NCBI GenBank assembly: GCA_903813345.2 | Contig: CAIIXF020000003.1 | Location: 304,730-368,729, forward strand | Source: Owenia fusiformis | Taxonomy: Eukaryota > Annelida > Polychaeta > Sabellida > Oweniidae | Length of the DNA: 64,000 nt | Direction: 5' to 3' | In this document: positions 43,915 through 53,214 of the stretch, piece by piece | Layout: every line of letters begins with the position of its first letter | Position numbering within the stretch: the first letter of the stretch is position 1 | Translations under genes and position numbers: made by a program | The notes under the pieces: model-generated | What the model was told of the DNA's origin: nothing | Seen by the model: the letters and a program-made list of their open reading frames with translations, nothing else | Databases searched by the model: none

Positions 43915-44160
43915 CCATGCCCATCTGCTTGCAGCTATAGGCTTCATCACTATTAGAATTGTAGGCTTTAGCTATGAGAAACAAACATAACATTTCTTTA
44001 AGATTCATTGCCCAGCTGCTTGCAGCTATAGGCTCGAGTCATTATTGGAGTTGTCTTATATTGCTGGCGCGGACTATGGGAGGTTTGCACAAAACAAACA
44101 TGGTGACCAGATGATTCTTTTGCCCAGCTGCTTGCAGCTATAGACTCAGCAGTGGGCTTT
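43915..44160. repeat. Repeat with three copies of a 25-bp core
   Basis: The core tgcccagctgcttgcagcta plus taggctc occurs near 43918, 44010 and 44130 with about 100-bp spacing. The core holds a palindrome, agctgcttgcagct. Confidence 0.75.
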
Positions 44161-44164
44161 TTTC

Positions 44165-44235
44165 AGGGAAATCCTTTATTTTAATTTCTATTACGTGATA
44201 TTTTCCAGGGAAACCCAAACAATGGTGCACTAAAT
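44165..44235 (+). repeat. Dispersed repeat, partner at 36859
   Basis: gggaaatcctttattttaat ... tacgtgatattttcc ... gggaaacccaaa; see 36859. Confidence 0.7.
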
Positions 44236-44603
44236 TTCCAAATTGGTTTGTGAAATTTGATTAGATTTTTCGCTTTATTTATGAGCTGTGCTTGTGTTTT
44301 GTCTTATTTTTGTCTTATACATATGTGTGTGTACGTTGCACTTATGTTTGAGCATACATATGTACAATATATACTACTGTGTTTGAATTATGTATCTATT
44401 ACAACTGTATATTCAGTATACATCCTTTCTTTAGACTAACCTTTAGACTCTGTATCCAATATTTTAGTCAACATATAATGAATGTCACTGAAGAAGCCAG
44501 AGCCCACTGCTGAGTTAGAAAAACATCTTAAGCCAAGTGATTACACAACACCAGGCTGTGTCAAAGTTAACATCCCTGCCAGATTTTGAAATAAACTCAT
44601 TTT

Positions 44604-46148
44604 ATGACCTTACAAAAAATCTGTGGTCTAGAAGATTTTAAAATATTTTGTAATTCAATGTGTAAAAAAAGTGAAACCTGGAAATTCTGGCATAACTTTA
44701 TTCATGTTAACTGTTTTGCATATGTTGGATTTTATATAGCTATGCGTAGTAGTAATTTCTCTCTTAGAAATTATTGTCTTAAACAGATGGCACCATTGTT
44801 TCATGTCACAAACTTTACATTTTATTATAAACTTATTCCTCAACACTTGGCAGATTTACAAAGATTTCCGCCATTCATAGTGGATCATTTCAAGCAGAGC
44901 TGCTCAATGAATATATCTGGATCATATTTCAATTGTCTTGCATTTGATGAACACATGAGTGTTGTATTAATAAAGATTCAAAAAATGCCCTTACAACATC
45001 TGATATAAGTGTATCACAATTTGTTAACTACATTCCTCATCGTTCACTTTTACTTACCAATCTCTATAACCAACTCCCAAAAACAATTGAAAAGAAAAAT
45101 TTATATGATGAGTCTTCAAATTATTTTAAACTGACACATGATCAAAATCTTAAGGCATTGTGTTTGGAAATCCAAGAATCTAGACTCTTTGAAATTGACA
45201 ATCTTTTTTCACTTCAGCACATTTTTTCAAAAATAATTGCTACACCAGAACAGAGAGACTGGCTTTTATCATTCAGGAAAGATGGTAGTGACTTACTTTT
45301 GGCCTTTATTAAATGTTGTATCATGAATGATTCCCAGACAAAGACTTACTGAAAGACCAAACACGCATATCATTTTGTTTGCAGCGCCAATTAACGCATG
45401 CAAAATATACAGGCAAGCCTATTGAAAAAAAAATTAGATGCCTTTCAAATATCCTTTAAGTATTTCTGTAGTTCAGCGTGATAGTAGTGGCAAGATAACT
45501 GATGTTTTGCCATTTCACAATTCAAAAGCTAATACTACATCATTTTTCGAAAATAGATATAAAGACTCCTTAGACAGTATATTATTTTATTCAAATTTTC
45601 CAGATAACTTTGTACCAGAGGCATACATTATTGATGCAATGTCATTTATATATCAGATCAGGCCTTACAGAGAAATTCATACTGATTTCTTAGGATATTC
45701 AGAATAGTCTTTAAAAACTCCTAAATCTGTTGAAAGGGAAAGACGAGACAATGTTGTTTTTGATTCTTTTACTATTTCATCAATTCAAGACATAATTCCA
45801 AGCAATTGGCAGGAATTTCTTAGTAATTGCCAAAATAAGAAAATATTTGTACACTACTTTAGTGACACTATCCTTAAAGTTCACCAACTTTCAAACAGCT
45901 CTGTTCCTCTCTCTGTTTCTGGAGGACTTGCAGATGGTGAGCTATGTAAGGTTTGTGTATCAAACTCTATATGTTTATCTCCCCTGTATCAATCAAATAG
46001 TATGGAGGGAGATTTCAGAATTTGGCTTCATGCTCATCTTGTATCAAAAAGTAACAATCTTATATTTTCGAAAGATACCGATTCTTACATGATAAGCCTT
46101 CCTCTTGATTTTGAAAATAAAAGAGTCCTTATAAATATTTGGGGTTAA
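44604..46148 (+). pseudogene. Transposon-borne PIN-like nuclease protein, nearly complete
   Basis: Four blocks in order. 44604-45008: SETWKFWHNFIHVNCFAYVG and YYKLIPQHLADLQRFPPFIV. After a frameshift near 44995, to 45352: ISVSQFVNYIPHRSLLLTNL and SLQHIFSKIIATPEQRDWLL. Then 45438-46148 is one frame with a single TAG (45705): YPLSISVVQRDSSGKI, EAYIIDAMSFIYQI, NVVFDSFTISSIQDII, NWQEFLSNCQNKKIFVHYFS and DFRIWLHAHLVSKSNNLIFS with KDTDSYMISL. Spaced acidic residues (IIDAM, VFDSF, E/GDFR-LHA, KDTD) follow a large uncharacterised protein family of invertebrate genomes whose C-terminus I take to be a PIN/FEN-like nuclease fold, with metal-binding Asp/Glu. Here the usual 'EEADTR' is EGDFR. One frameshift, two stops and a gap make it inactive. 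Confidence 0.5.
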
Positions 46149-46275
46149 ACATCAAATGAGCCAATGCACCATGGTACCAATTCTCTTCAAAATTTAACAT
46201 AATATACTTAGTTTTTAATTTGTATGGATTTGTATGTGAAGTGCATTTGCATATGTTGCTTCTTTTTTATTCCAG

Positions 46276-47810
46276 TTGATAAGAGCACTCCAGCGTGTGA
46301 CACCAAGATTCCAGGGCTTGGGTCTTGAGAGTGGCTCAGGAAAAGGGGATTGAGGCAGCCCTGGCTCTGGTGACGTCCTCAGTCAAACAGGACAACAAGT
46401 CAAAAAGAGGCATCGATGATATCAAAATCCATGCTGCCGTCTCTATCATTATCAATGGGAAGGAACAAGAAGAGCATGTATATAAGACATGATAAGACAT
46501 GCTTTACACACAGCAGAAGTCAAATGCAATAAATGTTTACTAATTATTTCTGAAAATCCATACATGAATTTTGCTGAAATATTCTTAGCTGTTAAAGATT
46601 TGAGCGACCCCTTGATATTTTATGGCACCATCATTTGGAATATGCCTAAGTTCTTAGGATAATACCACCAAACCTTTTGTAGTTACATACCTCCAAAAAC
46701 ACTAACTAATAAAGTCTGTAGACAAAGCCTCTTTAAAGGGACTCTAATAAAGCGCCTGGCTTTTTATTACAGTTAGGAATAGGTTCGCATTCTACCTATC
46801 AGAACTGGTCCTGTGATATTGTATTGACAATGTCTGTTTCTTTGACTCTTACAATTTGTTTTATCTTTGTAGGTTTCTGAGAAAAAGGGGAAGAAGACAA
46901 AAAGTAAGAGTTTTCCCAATGTTCATTAACAAACTAACATTTAGGGAAATAAATATTTAGATATAAAAGATTGTACATCATTTACAAAAATTAACATTGG
47001 CTATAAGAATTTTAAAGGATAACATTCTTATGATGAGGTTTTACATAAGTTCCCAGTCCATTCTCATGCTCATCGCACCTCCTTTCTGCCAAAGAAGTTA
47101 CTCTGATTTAAGGCTACCTTTTACCTGATCCAGCGGAAGTGTAAATCTGATTGCTTGCATAGACAGCGACTTACAAAAACAAATATGTTTCTGGTGTAGA
47201 CAAATGACCACAAGGTTGCAGGATAAGGTTGCAGGATAAAATTGCCCTCGAAAATCTTTTTTACAAAGTTTTATTATTACAATGTCTAAATATCATTAAA
47301 AAGTTTGAAATATTTGAAATGAATGTAGTACCCTTGTATCTGATGTATATGTTATAATGTACTAGTATTATCTGATAGCACTATTTCGCCTCAATCTTAC
47401 TATCAAACATGAGACATTATTGGCAAGGGATCCTTGATTATCCTCCTTGATTAAGAATTATAAACAGTCAAAACAGGTCATCATTATGTAATGCACCTAG
47501 ATACAGGCTCTCCTAATCTTCATTATGCATATATGCTATAGAGGAAAAGGCGGTAGCCAATACATTACGAAGAGAAATACTTAGTGACACATACAATGAA
47601 AAAGCCCAAAAAATCTTGGAAAAGGTAAGTTTGGAAATACATGAATTGCAGTAAGCCCTTTAACTGGCTTAATTTATTTTTTAGAGTCAAATGATCCAGG
47701 AACTTTATGCATATCAAAACTCTGCTAGTGGAACACCTTCACAAGAAAACACTATCTTTATATTATTTGTTGTCTTTTAGTTATTCTATTCCACCCTGAA
47801 GGACCTGTAG
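46276..47810 (+). CDS. Four-exon gene model, unassigned
   Basis: Exons: 46276-46477, 46873-46903, 47542-47624, 47781-47810. Acceptors tattccag, ctttgtag, gctatag and cttttag; donors GTATAT, GTAAGA and GTAAGT. From the second half of exon 1 on, phases agree (0-0, 0-1, 1-0, 0): QEKGIEAALALVTSSVKQDN, KIHAAVSIIINGKEQEEH, VSEKKGKKTK, KEKAVANTLRREILSDTYNE and KAQKILEKLFYSTLKDL-stop. In exon 1 the frame right after the acceptor (LIRALQRVTPRFQGLG) needs a one-base shift near 46315 to reach the good frame. The product is short, basic and helical. No family recognised. It may be a live small gene or the tail of a larger one whose 5' exons were lost. Confidence 0.45.
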
Positions 47811-47880
47811 AACATGTAGAACCTAAAGAACCTGAAGAACATGTAGAACCTAAAGAACCTGTAGAATCTAAAGAACCAGT
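47800..47880 (+). repeat. 27-bp tandem repeat (gtagaacctaaagaacct)
   Basis: About three copies of gtagaacctaaagaacctga plus agaacat. In one frame it reads VEPKEPEEH repeats and then VCCCCLDDFHFMCCY-stop, a different frame from the spliced model that ends at 47810. Which frame was used is unclear. Confidence 0.7.
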
Positions 47881-48089
47881 TTGCTGCTGCTGTTTGGATG
47901 ATTTTCATTTCATGTGCTGTTATTGAGAGTGAAGAGTCATAATTGATACGCAAATATTTTTTAACCTTATAAGGAAAATGTTCAACACTTCAGTGGCTCT
48001 CAGTCTGCGATTTGTTCGCGAGTTTGACCACCACAAGCGGCCACGGATCGTACATCAGTGGCAAGTCCAAATGATCCACAGATGAAAGC

Positions 48090-48341
48090 ATGTTTGGACG
48101 CTACGGGAACTACCCGGGGTTGCACCTATTGCATCGTGGAAAGGAATTGGTGACCGACGCTTGGGCCGAGTTGATTAATCAATACACCTCTCCCCGCCTC
48201 CCGGTGGATTCAAGCATGCAAAAAAGCTGCGCTACTGACCTGGGAATTATCCCCAAAAGGCCCTTTTCAGGGCCACCTATCTATTTCAAAAGAGAGATTA
48301 GTTATAATCATCCAGCTTTGATTTTGGATTTTACAAACTAA
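48090..48341 (+). CDS. Unassigned GC-richer ORF, 83 residues
   Basis: ATG-initiated and GC-richer than its surroundings; it ends two bases before the ATG of the next gene model. The product has no signal peptide, membrane segment or repeated motif: MFGRYGNYPGLHLLHRGKEL, then VTDAWAELINQYTSPRLPVD. Composition is that of real coding sequence. No family recognised. It could be an upstream ORF on the same transcript as the coiled-coil gene or a piece of foreign sequence. Confidence 0.35.
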   Translation: MFGRYGNYPGLHLLHRGKELVTDAWAELINQYTSPRLPVDSSMQKSCATDLGIIPKRPFSGPPIYFKREISYNHPALILDFTN

Positions 48342-48343
48342 AC

Positions 48344-48963
48344 ATGAGGTCGAGGACAACAAGTACACCTAGATCCAATGAACCTAGAAATCAACAGAAC
48401 AAACCCTCTAGCCGTATGAGACCTCCAAGTACTGGTAAGAATCTCTAGCCACAATTCTCTTCTTTTTAGGCGAATATTTCTTATTTTTGTGAGAGAAAAT
48501 GATTGAGACAATTACCGTATTAAGAAATTTAGATGTCATGTGCAGAACTAAATTATCACCAAAAAGATGAGTGACACTTGTACTTTCCCTCTATTATCAC
48601 AATATATTAGGAGTTCAGGTAGATCTAGTCAAATTTGGTCCTGGTTTCAAGCCAAGTATAGACTCTAATTCCTAATGGTAAAATAAATTGATATAAGCTT
48701 ACTTGCATTTATTATATAATACACCTATATTTGTTTCAGTTCCTCAAGCCAGGAGACCTCTGCCATCGGAGGGGTTTGATTTTCAAAAGTATGTGGTGGA
48801 AAAACTTGGGGAACTCACCTCGGATAAGACTGCTGAAAAGAAAGCCGTATCTCAGCTAAGCGAAAAAATGGAGGACAATAACAAGAAATTAGTGGAACAA
48901 CGCGAAGACCTGAAAGCTTTGCCACAAAATAGGAGGAAGATAATCGTGACTCAAAAGATTGCT
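48344..48963 (+). CDS. Two-exon coiled-coil protein start
   Basis: Exon 1 is 48344-48434 (MRSRTTSTPRSNEPRNQQNK then PSSRMRPPST, phase 1, donor G|GTAAGA). Exon 2 is 48740-48963 (acceptor tgtttcag; donor GCT|GTAAGT, phase 0). The join is in frame and yields 105 residues: a basic, Ser/Pro/Asn-rich N-terminus, then GFDFQKYVVEKLGELTSDKT and an amphipathic Lys/Glu helix (AVSQLSEKMEDNNKKLVEQR) that should form a coiled coil. No downstream exon is recognised, and a mariner-type MITE sits 27 bp after the last donor. No family recognised. N-terminal modules of this type occur in transposon-encoded proteins as well as in host genes. Confidence 0.55.
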
Positions 48964-48989
48964 GTAAGTAATTCACTAAATATTCTGTA

Positions 48990-49427
48990 CAGGGTGTCAA
49001 TATAATGTCTTTCCAATTTACAAATGCAGAAAGTATACCTCTAAAACTGTTAATATTTAGTTAAAGGGAACTTTCAACAACACCCACCATGCTATCTGAC
49101 CCAAACTAAAAAAACAGCAACTCCACGGAGTAGCAAATCCCACCGAACGGCAGTTGAGTTACCAAAGATTACGAAAATGAAAAATGGCAGCCATTCTGAA
49201 GATCAGAAAGAATAAATATGTTTTGGAAAGTTGTGACATAAACAAACTTGCCCCGCCTTTTTGTTGTTTCGGTTGCTATAGCAACCATAACTATGGCCAA
49301 TCAAATAGAAGACGCTTTAAATTCAAAGAATAAAGGTGAAAAGGTTTGGGCTACAAACTCTGAAAATTTCATCAAGATTGGTGCAATAAAATTACAATAT
49401 CTTTCACCTTATTTATTGAACACCCTG
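48990..49427. mobile_element. mariner-type MITE, 438 bp
   Basis: Ends CAGGGTGT-caata and ttgaACACCCTG, each flanked by TA (48988-48989 and 49428-49429). The ACAGGGTG-type terminus with TA target is typical of mariner-like elements. No transposase inside; the 62-codon frame at 49248-49436 is not homologous to one. Confidence 0.75.
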
Positions 49428-49639
49428 TATATCTAATTCTGCCTTTAAACTTTGTCTGGGGCCTTTAAAGAATTGGTGTGCGAGAAAAAAATATTACCCA
49501 CATAATATTAAACATCACAAACTTCAAAGGAAACACCTAGCTTATTAAACTTACAGTAAATCTTGACTGAGTGAACATATCTCTCAAGGCCCTGCTTCTA
49601 ACATGAGCTCATTGCTCACGATGTTAGCGGGGCCTGGAT

Positions 49640-50421
49640 AGTCCCCGTGAACAATTTACAATGCTTTCATTATGCCACATTTTGATTACTGTGATATAAT
49701 TTACGGTAAAGCTTCAAATTTTAAACTTCAGTGTTTAGATAGATTGCACTACAGAGCAGCATGTTTGGTTTGTGGTGTTATACATGGGTCAAACACTGCT
49801 TCTGTTCTAAGTTCCTTAAACTGGAAATCCCTATCAACTAGAAGAGATGAGCATTATAAAATGTTTATGTTTAAATGTAGGTACAATTCTCATCCACCTT
49901 TCATTTGTGAATTACTTCAAACCTATGAAAATACTCAGGCTAGGCAACTGAGAGATACAAGACATTACTTAATTCCTACAAAAGCTAGCAACTCATTCCG
50001 GAGGTCAACTATTTTGAATGGAATAAGAATATGGAACAATTGACACCTTGACACGAGAAGAGGTCAACCGATATCACACTTCAAAAGATTAGTAAGAGAT
50101 TATAGGAGCCCTGTCTCCATGCTACCCACTACCAAAATGGTAAACGAAATGCCTAGAAATGTTGAATCTGCTTTTAACAAACTCAGAATGGGTCTTCTTT
50201 TAAAATCACAGCTATATGCTCATAATTTCACCAGTGTTAGTGATCCCTTTTGTAAATGTGGATTACCACAAACACCTTCTCATTTTATCTTAAAATGTCC
50301 TCTGCTTGTAAACGAGCGTGAAACTTTATTTGCAGGACTGCGAACTTCAGATCTTCATCTTTTGGTTCAGAATTTGAACACAGTTGACAAAATTCATTTT
50401 CTTTTGTATGGTGATGAATAA
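49640..50421 (+). pseudogene. LINE C-terminal region with zinc knuckle
   Basis: Frame 1 (to 50041): PHFDYCDIIYGKASNFKLQC, LDRLHYRAACLVCGVI, LSSLNWKSLSTRRDEHYKMF and SFRRSTILNGIRIWNN, the familiar segment after the RT domain of CR1/L2-like LINEs ('L-x-Y...W...LQ-x-x-Q-x-R-A-x-R...L-x-W-x-x-L-x-x-R-R...WN-x-L-P'). After a short broken stretch, frame 2 (50119-50421) ends in CKCGLPQTPSHFILKC, a C-x-C-x8-H-x4-C zinc knuckle. The 3' tail runs to an A-rich stretch near 50710. The 5' two thirds are missing, as is usual for LINE copies. It may share a family with the fragments at 39740 and 42171. Confidence 0.75.
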
Positions 50422-50765
50422 TTAGATAATTCATTAAATGGAAAATTAATAGAACTTATGAGTCATTTTGTTAATCAAAGTCTGAGCCAAATTGATCGGT
50501 TTAGCTAATTTTTGCATGCATGTGTTAACACATCCCTGGCCCATGGGATTATAGTTTCTTATATGAGTGAAAACATTACTTTGATTAATTTTAATGTATT
50601 CCTATTCATATTGTCTAAAATTGCCGCTAATGTTTTTTTTATAAAACTTTGGCAATCAATTGCATGTATTCTATTGTTTACTAAAGGAATAAATTTATGT
50701 ATAAAAGAAAAAAAAAATGTTGGAGATTATAACAATATGTGACCACTTTCACTTGTGACATACAT
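50422..50765 (+). repeat. LINE 3' tail
   Basis: AT-rich, ending in an A9 run at about 50711. The word gttggaga-tataacaatatg with tgaccactt at 50719-50748 recurs at 33631. Confidence 0.45.
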
Positions 50766-50804
50766 CGCCAAATTAAGTAGTGCCAAATTAACCCAATCTA
50801 CAGT
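50766..50804 (+). mobile_element. Truncated right end of the 62.1-kb MITE family
   Basis: cgccaaattaag...gccaaattaacccaatctac matches the right end of the MITE at 62123-62394. The left end is absent. It touches the start of the large palindrome. Confidence 0.75.
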
Positions 50805-51029
50805 ATTGATTTGCAAAGATGCTAAATCTGAGTCTGTTTTGTTCACTCTCAAAGGTTTTGCTGTTTTGCATTTTCTCGTGACTTTCCAAAAATTGAATCT
50901 TTGAAGTTACCTACAAAGGAATTAAAAATAACAGCGGATTATATAAAAATGGACTGTAACAAATACCCGGATTTGTTGGTTTTTAAAAAAAATATTTTTT
51001 TTGATATCACTTTTTATGCCCAGCATAAA

Positions 51030-51172
51030 ACATGATGTCCCATTTTATGCTGGCATAAAAAGTGATGTCCCATTTTATGCTGGCATAAAAAGTGATGTCC
51101 CATTTTATGCTGGCATAAAAAGTGATGTCCCATTTTATGCTGGCATAAAAAGTGATGTCCCATTTTATGCTG
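51030..51172 (+). repeat. Left-arm array of 30-bp hairpin units
   Basis: Five copies of gcataaaaagtgatgtccca plus ttttatgctg. Each unit is itself an inverted repeat (GCATAAAA...TTTTATGC). Confidence 0.9.
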
Positions 51173-51374
51173 AGCATAATTTATGCTGGTATTATTTAGT
51201 AAGTGATGTTAAAGGTGGTTCAAGATTTCAGACCCATCTTTCTCACATAGATTGCTGAACTTATTTTAGGTAAGAATTCCTAATAGAATTAAGAATTAAT
51301 AGCTGAAACTGTTCTGTTTGTCCTAGCAAACAATATCCCAATATGCATTTGAAATTCATTTTTGTCTATATGTG

Positions 51375-51640
51375 TTGACAGTCTGTGATGTCATCATCAA
51401 TCATCACAATGGGAATTAGGTGAATTCTATCTGTGACAGTGAGATTATCTATGATGTCACATAGTAGTTTGATTTCTAAGAAATGTGGCAGAGTTCTATC
51501 TATGACAGAGATGCTTTGTGATGTCATCATGAATTATCTCGTTTCCATTGTGATGTTTGATGATGTCATCAGAGTACTTTGTGATGTCATCGTGAATTAC
51601 CTCATTTCTATTGTGATGATTAATGATGACATCACAGACT
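51375..51640. promoter_or_regulatory. Palindrome core rich in TGATGTCA/TGACATCA
   Basis: About seven matches to TGATGTCA or TGACATCA, which differ by one base from the CRE/AP-1 consensus, lie between 51385 and 51636. Whether they bind bZIP factors is inference; they may simply be an internal repeat (gatgtcatcatgaattatct and its variants). Confidence 0.35.
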
Positions 51641-51839
51641 GTCAACAAATAGACAGAAGAAGTTGAACTACAAGTTGGAAAATTGTTTGCCAGGGCAAAA
51701 CAACTCAGTTTCAGCTAATAATTCTTAATTCTATTAGGAATTCTTAACTAACAATGGTTCAGCAATCTATGCCAGAATGATAGGTCTTAAATCTTGAGCT
51801 ACCATTAAACATCACTTCCTAAACAATACCAGCATAAAA

Positions 51840-51965
51840 TGGAGTATCTCTTTTTATGCTCAGCATAAAATGGGACATCACTTTTTATGCCAGCATAAAA
51901 TGGGATATCACTTTTTATGCCAGCATAAAATGGGACATCACTTTTTATGCCGGGCATAAAAAGTG
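51840..51965 (-). repeat. Right-arm array of 30-bp hairpin units
   Basis: Four inverse copies of the left-arm unit (tgggacatcactttttatgc plus cagcataaaa). Confidence 0.9.
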
Positions 51966-52182
51966 ATATCAAAAAATTACTTTTTTTAAAAATCAACAAA
52001 TCCAGGTATTTGTTACAGTCCATTTTTATATAATCCGCTGTTATTTTTAATTCCTTTGTAGGTAACTTCAAAGATTCAATTTTTGGAAAGTCACGAGAAA
52101 ATGCAAAACAGCAAAACCTTTGAGAGTGAACAAAACAGACTCAGATTTAGCATTTTTCTCATGTTGCAAATCCTTGACTCCT

Positions 52183-52228
52183 ATTGGTTAAGATTGTTTT
52201 GGTCAAGTGAATAGACACAGTATAAAAG
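52183..52228 (+). promoter_or_regulatory. CCAAT-type and TATA-box promoter
   Basis: ATTGG (inverse CCAAT, 52183-52187) precedes TATAAAAG (52221-52228). The ATG of the kinase-like exon is at 52300, 72 bp after the TATA box. The promoter begins about ten bases after the end of the palindrome. Confidence 0.5.
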
Positions 52229-52299
52229 AGTTCTGATGTAAGAAACAGCATGATTTGAAAAGTTCTATCACACGTCAACTTACTCATTTCTAAACTACA

Positions 52300-52843
52300 A
52301 TGGCAGAGATGCTTGGCTATGGAGCCCATGGTCAGGTGGAGAGGTCCGGAGACCTTGCAATAAAGTACACAACAACACCTGAGGTATGTGCACTCACAAA
52401 GCATCTTCTACACTCTATGTGCTCTCTGACGTAAAGGGGAGATTAATGCTGATTCTCCACTGTTTTGCCTGGACTCATAAACCCTTCATGGGGAGGCCCT
52501 CGAGCAAGCAGAATGAATCTAACCCTTCCTAGGAGACAACAATACATAGAGCGCATCTGACATGCATCTACACACACAAAAATCCGCTAACTTTATTTTT
52601 TATGAGAAAGTTTACAAAAATCAATTAATGAAATGAAAAAGATGCAAGTAGAAATAATCTTGATTTACATCATTAAAAACTCAAAATTCAAAGTGTTTAT
52701 CAACTTTGAAAAATTAATTTTCTTTGAAATGTGACTTCTAGGTCGGGGAGATTCCCCTTAGACATCCACATGCTGAATCCATGCTGAATCTTTTAAATCA
52801 ACTGAATTGTCCCTATGTTGTGGCAGAAGAACTAGCCGTTTGA
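52300..52843 (+). pseudogene. Protein kinase N-lobe, two exons
   Basis: Exon 1, 52300-52383: ATG at 52300 (a fair context, acaATGG) opens MAEMLGYGAHGQVERSGDLA then IKYTTTPE. LGYGAHGQV is the Gly-rich ATP-binding loop (G-x-G-x-x-G-x-V) and AIK holds the ATP-anchoring Lys. Donor GAG|GTATGT. Exon 2, 52742-52843 (acceptor cttctag, in phase): IPLRHPHAESMLNLLNQLNC, PYVVAEELAV-stop; the Glu in HAES would pair with the Lys. The product stops at 61 residues, before the hinge and the whole C-lobe, so it cannot be an active kinase. A kinase C-lobe fragment lies at 58616. The origin (host, transposon or virus-like) cannot be decided from this piece. Confidence 0.55.
52641..52677 (+). repeat. Short dispersed repeat, partner at 27994
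   Basis: gatgcaagtagaaataatct followed by tgatttacatcattaaa matches 27994-28029. Lies in the kinase-like intron. Confidence 0.7.
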
Positions 52844-53104
52844 TTGTAGTTTGAAGAAGTTATGAAATGAAACATGTGAATTCGTAGAAATTTCTTGGTG
52901 TCGTCTGCCATATTGGATTGCATTCAAAAATAATCTCACTTGACCAGTACGTTTCGATGTTAAAATGTGTTTAAAAGCATTAAATATGGAATCTTCTGCA
53001 TAATAACTTAAAGATGAACTCTATGATCGAAATTATATATACGACGGCGATGTATGATAGCGATAATGTGGCAAAAATGGTGATTCTAGATTGAAAATAG
53101 TGCG
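52844..53104. other. No gene; 3' flank of the kinase exon
   Basis: AT-rich; no poly(A) signal with certainty. Confidence 0.35.
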
Positions 53105-53148
53105 TGACATCATAAATAATGCGTTCATGATTGGTTCCTCTATAAAAG
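53105..53148 (+). promoter_or_regulatory. CRE-like, CCAAT-type and TATA-box promoter
   Basis: TGACATCAT (53105-53113), ATTGG (53130-53134) and TATAAAAG (53141-53148) in close order. Together with 6572 and 52183 this is the third TATAAAAG promoter with CRE or CCAAT elements in the window. What it drives is the repeat-filled sequence at 53215-53600. Confidence 0.5.
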
Positions 53149-53214
53149 AGAGAGGCACGGAATTTGAACTGTCTTTGGTATTGGCAATTCAGATTGGCAA
53201 CACATACTCTGAAT

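Larger units (their letters stand above)
50808..52172. repeat. 1.36-kb near-perfect palindrome (foldback)
   Basis: The outer arms (about 50808-51000 and 51965-52172) are reverse complements with about 98 percent identity, beginning gatttgcaa and ending ttgcaaatc. Further in, both arms carry arrays of a hairpin-forming 30-bp unit; still further in, ggtaagaattcctaatagaa (about 51270) pairs with ttctattaggaattctta (about 51730), and ttgacagtctgtgatgtcat (about 51375) pairs with its complement near 51630. The centre lies near 51490. It is a single foldback structure of about 680 bp per strand. No clear target duplication. ORFs inside are translations of the array. Confidence 0.9.

Noticed and set aside
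47815-47926. Separate Cys-rich protein ending CCCCLDDFHFMCCY
   Set aside because: Not in frame with the phase-consistent exons, and no start codon; recorded only as the repeat's alternative reading.
51001-51258. Repeat peptide (SDVPFYAGIK) on the plus strand and its partner at 51805-52071
   Set aside because: Translations of the 30-bp hairpin units in the palindrome; the two opposite strands give the same peptide because of the inversion.
52300-52843. Assigning the kinase piece to an endogenous herpes-like or other DNA virus
   Set aside because: Only about 60 residues of generic N-lobe are present; no capsid, polymerase or terminase gene lies in the window to support it.
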